This document shows, piece after piece, positions 6,171-9,636 of a DNA stretch of 9,636 bases. Each line of letters begins with the position of its first letter. Within the stretch, counting starts at the first letter, position 1. The stretch comes from CAYQUC01 sp964514215. GTDB lineage: Bacteria > Pseudomonadota > Gammaproteobacteria > UBA6429 > Thiohalophilaceae. Under the pieces are notes generated by a model. The model saw nothing but the letters and a program-made list of their open reading frames with translations, was not told where the DNA came from and did not search any database. The position numbers and the translations under genes were made by a program. The DNA lies in contig CAZEPW010000085.1 in NCBI GenBank assembly GCA_964514215.1, positions 1 to 9,636 on the forward strand. The letters run 5' to 3'.

Positions 6171-6947
6171 ATGTTAAATACGATTTTATATGAACAACCT
6201 CTTAATGAACGTGTCCGCTCATTCATGCGCCTTGAACAATTATTTTTAAGGACTCAAGAATATATTAACTCAGATTCAGAATGGCATACCAGAATGACCA
6301 TGGTGGGTTTATCTGAAATATTGGAATTACTAAATCGTTCCGATTTAAAAACTGATATTCTAAAAGAATTAGAACGAAACCAAATTAGTTTAGCAAAACT
6401 CAGTCATACTCCAGGAGTTGACACTAAAACGCTAAATGAAACACTTGCCAATTTAGATCAATCCTATCAAAAAATTATCAATACTCAAGGTCAATTAGGA
6501 CAGGTTTTACGAGAACAAGAAATTTTAACTAATTTGGTCAAACGAAATAGTTTAGTCGGTGGAATTTGTAGCTTCGATCTTCCTATTTTTCATCATTGGC
6601 TTAATACCGATATCACAGCCCAGCAACATGATCTCAAGACGTTATTTTCATCAATATTTGATACCCAATACGCAATTAATTTATTACTCAGCATCATTCG
6701 ACAAAGTACCTTAATCGCAGATAAAGTTGCTGAAAATGGCTTTTACCAACAAAATTTAAATCCCAAACATCCTTACCAAATGATACGAGTTATAATACCT
6801 AAAAAAGAAAATTATTTTTGTGAAATAAGTGCAGGTAAACATCGGTTTAGCATTCATTTTTTAACAATAGCCAATAATAATTATAACCATCGCCCCAAAC
6901 AACTGATGGAAGACATTTCATTTCAACTAGGATGTTGTGCCGTATGA
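6171..6947 (+). CDS. zapD: Cell division protein ZapD (YacF)
   Basis: Cytoplasmic FtsZ-associated protein that cross-links FtsZ filaments and stabilises the Z-ring. It has 258 residues, against 247 in Escherichia coli. From memory of that protein, conserved blocks include the N-terminal YEQPLNERVRSFMRLEQLF, DILKELERNQ, PGVD, GQ-LRE, and the signature GGICSFDLPIFHHWL near 134-148. LLSIIRQS, NGFYQ and the C-terminal basic strand KHRFSIHFL complete it. The protein is mostly helical with no signal peptide or membrane segment. The ATG at 6171 has no strong ribosome site. The stop codon overlaps the start of yacG (ATGA, 6944-6947), so the two are probably translationally coupled. Confidence 0.95.
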   Translation: MLNTILYEQPLNERVRSFMRLEQLFLRTQEYINSDSEWHTRMTMVGLSEILELLNRSDLKTDILKELERNQISLAKLSHTPGVDTKTLNETLANLDQSYQKIINTQGQLGQVLREQEILTNLVKRNSLVGGICSFDLPIFHHWLNTDITAQQHDLKTLFSSIFDTQYAINLLLSIIRQSTLIADKVAENGFYQQNLNPKHPYQMIRVIIPKKENYFCEISAGKHRFSIHFLTIANNNYNHRPKQLMEDISFQLGCCAV

Positions 6948-7093
6948 CGACAAAAGTAAAATGCCCTACTTGCCAAACATTAGTATCCTGGGTAAAAAAA
7001 AGTAAATATCGTCCATTTTGCAGTGAACGCTGCCAATTAATTGATTTGGGAGAATGGGCTAGCGAAAAGCGAAAAATTTGCAATCCTAACTAA
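6944..7093 (+). CDS. yacG: DNA gyrase inhibitor YacG, short form
   Basis: A 49-residue zinc protein that binds gyrase subunit B and inhibits the enzyme in Escherichia coli. The zinc ligands are Cys7-x2-Cys10 (CPTC) and Cys26-x3-Cys30. The hallmark YRPFCSERCQLIDLGEWA (22-39) is almost identical to the E. coli protein, so identification is firm despite the size. It is shorter than the 65-residue E. coli protein: the acidic C-terminal tail is absent and the protein ends EKRKICNPN, with an extra Cys46. The start overlaps the zapD stop by ATGA, typical of coupled translation, and there is no separate ribosome site. Order zapD-yacG is conserved in related bacteria. Loss of the tail could alter gyrase inhibition, but this is inference. 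Confidence 0.93.
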   Translation: MTTKVKCPTCQTLVSWVKKSKYRPFCSERCQLIDLGEWASEKRKICNPN

Positions 7094-7284
7094 TTCAAGC
7101 TTTACATAAACATAACGGCTATTTTTGAGAACTCAATTTTAAAATAACCACGTTTCCATAGTAGTTTGATTCAAAATTTAAAATTATAACACCAATACTT
7201 TCAGGTTTCGGTAATATTGTTTTTATACCAATCGAAGATTAACTAACCTCAGATTTAAATACCACAGATGAGCATAAAATTAAA
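7094..7284. other. Gap between convergent yacG and the tfpX-like gene
   Basis: No reading frame is supported in these 191 bases. Two convergent transcripts end here, yet no classical terminator with a strong stem and T-run is visible on either strand. The best structure is a weak nested pairing: AGGTT (7203-7207) with AACCT (7245-7249), enclosing GGTA/TACC. It lacks a U-tract in either direction. TTGA-gaac-TCAA followed by TTTT (about 7125-7140) has only a four-base stem. Confidence 0.4.
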
Positions 7285-8100
7285 TCAGTTCACTTTTTGA
7301 ATAACCTCTCCTACCTGAGGTGGAAATATATCCAGTATATCTAACATTTCAAATGTAGAGCTATCTAACACCGCAATTCCAAATTCATAACGCGAATAAA
7401 GTGGAAAATACAATAAAGAACGATCACTAAACTTATTTTCCTTTAAAAACTGTTTATAAATAGCTAATTCTCTTGCTTTTTTTACACCATCTTTTTTATT
7501 CTCCAAAAAAGCATCAACCGACATGGCATTTTGTATTAAGAATTTTTTATTTTCCTGAGTTAGTTTTTCATATAAATTTCCACTTAACTTTAGTTCACGC
7601 CCTTCCCCCATAGTTTTAGTGCGTAACTTTAATAGTTTATCAGGATCCTTAGGCAGATTAACGAATATCATAGGAGGGTGTAAATCACTATATTCACTCA
7701 GTGAAGCAATTGAAATACCAGCTTCTTTAACTTGATATGCAGCAATAGGATTAAGACGATTATCCATAATTACAACCGCCACTGGGTGCTCATTATAAAC
7801 AACAATAGTCCCGGATATCAGCGCAGTAAATTGAATAATCGCAATAATGGATAAATCCATTTTCAATTTGGCTTTACCTTGCTTATACACCACCAAAGTT
7901 AATAACGGCCCTAAAACGATATCAACAAAAGCAATGAGTCGAATACCCTGCCAACCACCATCGGTTCGAAATAAGGGTTGTGGATACCATTCTACTAATA
8001 TGAAATACAATAAACCACCGAATATAATTAAACTTAATCCCAAATGAATTAAAAAGGCATTTATCTTTTCTTTGGTAAAAAATGCTTTAAAACGTCCCAT
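7285..8100 (-). CDS. TfpX/TfpZ-family type IV pilin accessory protein
   Basis: A 271-residue inner-membrane protein resembling the TfpX/TfpZ pilin accessory family, whose genes lie beside variant pilin genes in Pseudomonas and others and affect pilin assembly or modification. The N-terminal part has three membrane segments at about 13-40, 52-72 and 81-102. Between the first two is the family signature WYPQPLFRTDGGWQG (38-52), followed by VDIVLGPLLTLVVY (59-72). After PVAVVIMDN (106-114) comes a long, probably periplasmic domain ending in the conserved LYFPLYSRYEFGIAVLDS region (about 230-247). I chose ATG 8100 because it begins MGRFKAF, the usual family start, and has GGGG (forward 8106-8109) five bases upstream. 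The frame extends to a TTG at 8157 without support. It lies 76 bases downstream of the ligase gene on the same strand, probably cotranscribed. Its exact biochemical role is not established. Confidence 0.85.
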   Translation of the reverse strand: MGRFKAFFTKEKINAFLIHLGLSLIIFGGLLYFILVEWYPQPLFRTDGGWQGIRLIAFVDIVLGPLLTLVVYKQGKAKLKMDLSIIAIIQFTALISGTIVVYNEHPVAVVIMDNRLNPIAAYQVKEAGISIASLSEYSDLHPPMIFVNLPKDPDKLLKLRTKTMGEGRELKLSGNLYEKLTQENKKFLIQNAMSVDAFLENKKDGVKKARELAIYKQFLKENKFSDRSLLYFPLYSRYEFGIAVLDSSTFEMLDILDIFPPQVGEVIQKVN

Positions 8101-8130
8101 ATCAACCCCATCAAACTGCGTAGCAAGTAA

Positions 8131-8157
8131 ATTATAATTTAAGAAACAACCATTCAA
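8131..8157 (-). promoter_or_regulatory. Weak candidate promoter before the tfpX-like gene
   Basis: On the minus strand a perfect TATAAT (forward 8131-8136) follows TTGAAT (forward 8152-8157; four of six consensus positions) with a short 15-base spacer. It sits in the 76-base gap after the ligase stop and about 30 bases before the ATG. It could give the accessory gene its own promoter, but the spacing is poor and the DNA is AT-rich. Confidence 0.25.
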
Positions 8158-8176
8158 ATTAATAAAACAAATGATA

Positions 8177-9636
8177 TTAGTAATTATTTTGTAGCAAGTA
8201 TCGTTCCACTTTATTTAAATTGAATTTAATATTTTTCAACTGTCTTACATTTGAAGTGTTCGCTTTATGGTTTTTAACTGGTCCTGACAAATAATAGTTT
8301 TGCGAATTCATATTTTTTTCTATCGCCAAAATGTAATATTTTTTTGCATTTTCATATTTTTTCATTAAAAAAGAAACATTCCCTAAACCAAAATACCCAC
8401 TAGCTCTATTTGGCAAAAGTTTTACTAACACTTCAAAATCTTGCTTTGCAAAATTTATATTTTCTGTGGTCAAATATAAATTTCCTCTAGTTAAGCGTGC
8501 GCGAGTATTGCTAGCATCAAAATTTAAAAGATAATTCATTATATGTAATTTTTCTGATATTTCAGCACCACAAAAACTAAAAATTTGAGTCAGATTACTC
8601 TGAGCCAAAAAATCAAAACCAAATATATTATTAGAAATTTTAATCATTTTTTTCGCATTTGTACAGTCTCTAGCTAACATACTATTTTGAGCTTTATTCA
8701 AATATATATTACTTTCTATATATTTATCATAAAATATAATATTGATTGTAATTAAAGCAATTGAAACAATAAATAATGAAGCAAAAATAAACTTACTCAC
8801 TGCAATTTTTTTAGTTTTAAAAAAATTGAGATACAATCCGATAAGAGCTCCAATCCATATGCTAGCCTGAATAGCTGAACTTGGCTTTCGTAAAGGAAAA
8901 TCAACCCACGAATGGGCGCCACTAGCAAGCAAAGATAAAAATATCCCAATATAAATAAATTGCGCAGTATTATTTTTTTCCTTTTTAATAAGCTGCCAAA
9001 TTAAAAATAGAATATATAATAATATAAAAATAACAAGCAGCCCAATAAGTATACCTAACTCGGCAATATATTGCATAGGATCACTATGTAGCCTTAATAA
9101 ATTAATATCTTCATTTGCTTGTTTTAATGATAATATTGCAAACATATAAGAACGAAAACCAATTCTGAATCCACCAATACCCGTTCCGAATATGGGCTTG
9201 TCTTTTATCATTGACATTGAATTAACATAAACCGTTAACCTAATGCCTGATGATTCAGACTTTGCATAACTGCTTTTAAATGTTCCACCAGGTAAACTTA
9301 TTAAAACAAAGGGAATAATCAAGCTAATGGTTAACAACATCATATTGTTCTTAATTCTAGAAATAAAACTACTCCTAAAGCTTATGTTTTTTTGTAACAC
9401 TAAAATTAGCGTAATTAACACTACAAGCAAACCAACCCATGCACCTCTAGTTTGCGATATAACCAAAAAGGACAAACTCAAACTAAAACATAGAGCGAAA
9501 ATCCATTGCAAATATTTTTTTTCAACAGTTAAAAAAAACATAAAAGCCACAGGGACAATTAAATCCAAATATATTGAAACTAAATTAGTAACCGTAAATG
9601 TCGAAGCCGGTTTAGAATACTGAATAAAATTAAATG
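8177..9636 (-). CDS. Wzy_C-type O-antigen ligase / pilin oligosaccharyltransferase, partial
   Basis: The frame stays open to the window edge, so the N-terminus is missing; about 485 residues are visible. The apparent start at 9568 is a TTG inside the continuing frame and is not used. Residue numbers below count from that TTG. About eight hydrophobic segments are seen. Family signatures are SQTRGAW (38-44), GTGIGGFRIGF (128-138), the periplasmic-loop LHSDPMQYIAELG with His161, and GAHSWVDFPLRKPS with His219. Upstream of 9568, the P-A-S-T-F...N stretch resembles the R-P-S-x-TF-x-N region of PglL-like enzymes. The C-terminal 120 residues are soluble and TPR-like (about 355-420). The family moves a lipid-linked glycan to lipid A-core (WaaL) or to pilin Ser/Thr (PglL, TfpO). 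The neighbouring TfpX-like gene and pilus operon favour the pilin type, but this is inference. GC is roughly 25-30% in sampled lines, well below the pil genes. Confidence 0.85.
   Translation of the reverse strand, partial: FNFIQYSKPASTFTVTNLVSIYLDLIVPVAFMFFLTVEKKYLQWIFALCFSLSLSFLVISQTRGAWVGLLVVLITLILVLQKNISFRSSFISRIKNNMMLLTISLIIPFVLISLPGGTFKSSYAKSESSGIRLTVYVNSMSMIKDKPIFGTGIGGFRIGFRSYMFAILSLKQANEDINLLRLHSDPMQYIAELGILIGLLVIFILLYILFLIWQLIKKEKNNTAQFIYIGIFLSLLASGAHSWVDFPLRKPSSAIQASIWIGALIGLYLNFFKTKKIAVSKFIFASLFIVSIALITINIIFYDKYIESNIYLNKAQNSMLARDCTNAKKMIKISNNIFGFDFLAQSNLTQIFSFCGAEISEKLHIMNYLLNFDASNTRARLTRGNLYLTTENINFAKQDFEVLVKLLPNRASGYFGLGNVSFLMKKYENAKKYYILAIEKNMNSQNYYLSGPVKNHKANTSNVRQLKNIKFNLNKVERYLLQNNY

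Noticed and set aside
6847..7083. 78-codon minus-strand frame over the zapD-yacG junction
   Set aside because: It is opposite the clearly recognisable zapD C-terminus and yacG zinc core; no independent coding evidence.
7120..7145. Rho-independent terminator after yacG
   Set aside because: Only a four-base stem (TTGA/TCAA) precedes the TTTT; too weak to call.
8101..8157. N-terminal extension of the tfpX-like protein from TTG 8157
   Set aside because: The extra 19 residues are not hydrophobic like the family start, lack a ribosome site, and the ATG at 8100 fits the family.
9327..9623. 98-codon plus-strand frame at the right edge
   Set aside because: Antisense to the membrane segments of the ligase; Lys/Ile-rich content is what AT-rich antisense DNA yields.
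1..9636. CRISPR array, tRNA, rRNA, insertion sequence or phage attachment site
   Set aside because: No spaced identical repeats of CRISPR size, no tRNA-like cloverleaf or rRNA sequence, and no transposase or integrase reading frame were seen.

Overview
The window is a chromosomal segment of a low-GC gammaproteobacterium. It carries a type IV pilus biogenesis operon followed by housekeeping genes. The plus-strand gene order is two prepilins, then pilB, pilC, pilD, coaE, zapD and yacG. ZapD is essentially a beta/gammaproteobacterial protein, and pilBCD-coaE-zapD-yacG is the order known from Vibrio, Shewanella and relatives. With the AT-rich base composition this suggests an Alteromonadales-like marine bacterium. 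The order-level placement is inference; no 16S or other marker is present.

Layout, left to right. Positions 1-212 are a non-coding leader upstream of the pilins. Positions 213-1176 hold two class III-signal prepilins: an Ala-rich, probably major pilin, and a shorter pilin. They are separated by a terminator-like hairpin. A 236-base gap rich in small inverted repeats precedes pilB, whose real start is a GTG at 1413. pilB, pilC, pilD, coaE and zapD then follow with gaps of about 50-85 bases that contain unusual short repeats and palindromes. zapD overlaps a very small gene, yacG (49 codons), by ATGA. After a 191-base gap the strand flips. On the minus strand, read right to left, come a Wzy_C-type O-antigen ligase/oligosaccharyltransferase running off the window edge and then a TfpX/TfpZ-family pilin accessory protein.

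How the genes work together. PilD cleaves and N-methylates both prepilins. PilB hydrolyses ATP to drive assembly through the inner-membrane platform PilC. The TfpX/ligase pair is the kind of cassette found beside pilin genes in other bacteria and probably modifies or assists a pilin, most likely by O-glycosylation (inference). CoaE makes coenzyme A, ZapD bundles FtsZ and YacG inhibits DNA gyrase. These three are conserved neighbours of the pil operon rather than pilus parts.

No wholly new system is evident. The less expected features are: a 15-base CTAA-N4-ATAAAA unit, three times in tandem between pilC and pilD and once more before zapD; a 20-base palindrome with three evenly spaced CTAG tetramers before coaE; a ladder of inverted repeats before pilB; a tailless YacG; and a ligase gene far more AT-rich than the pil genes.
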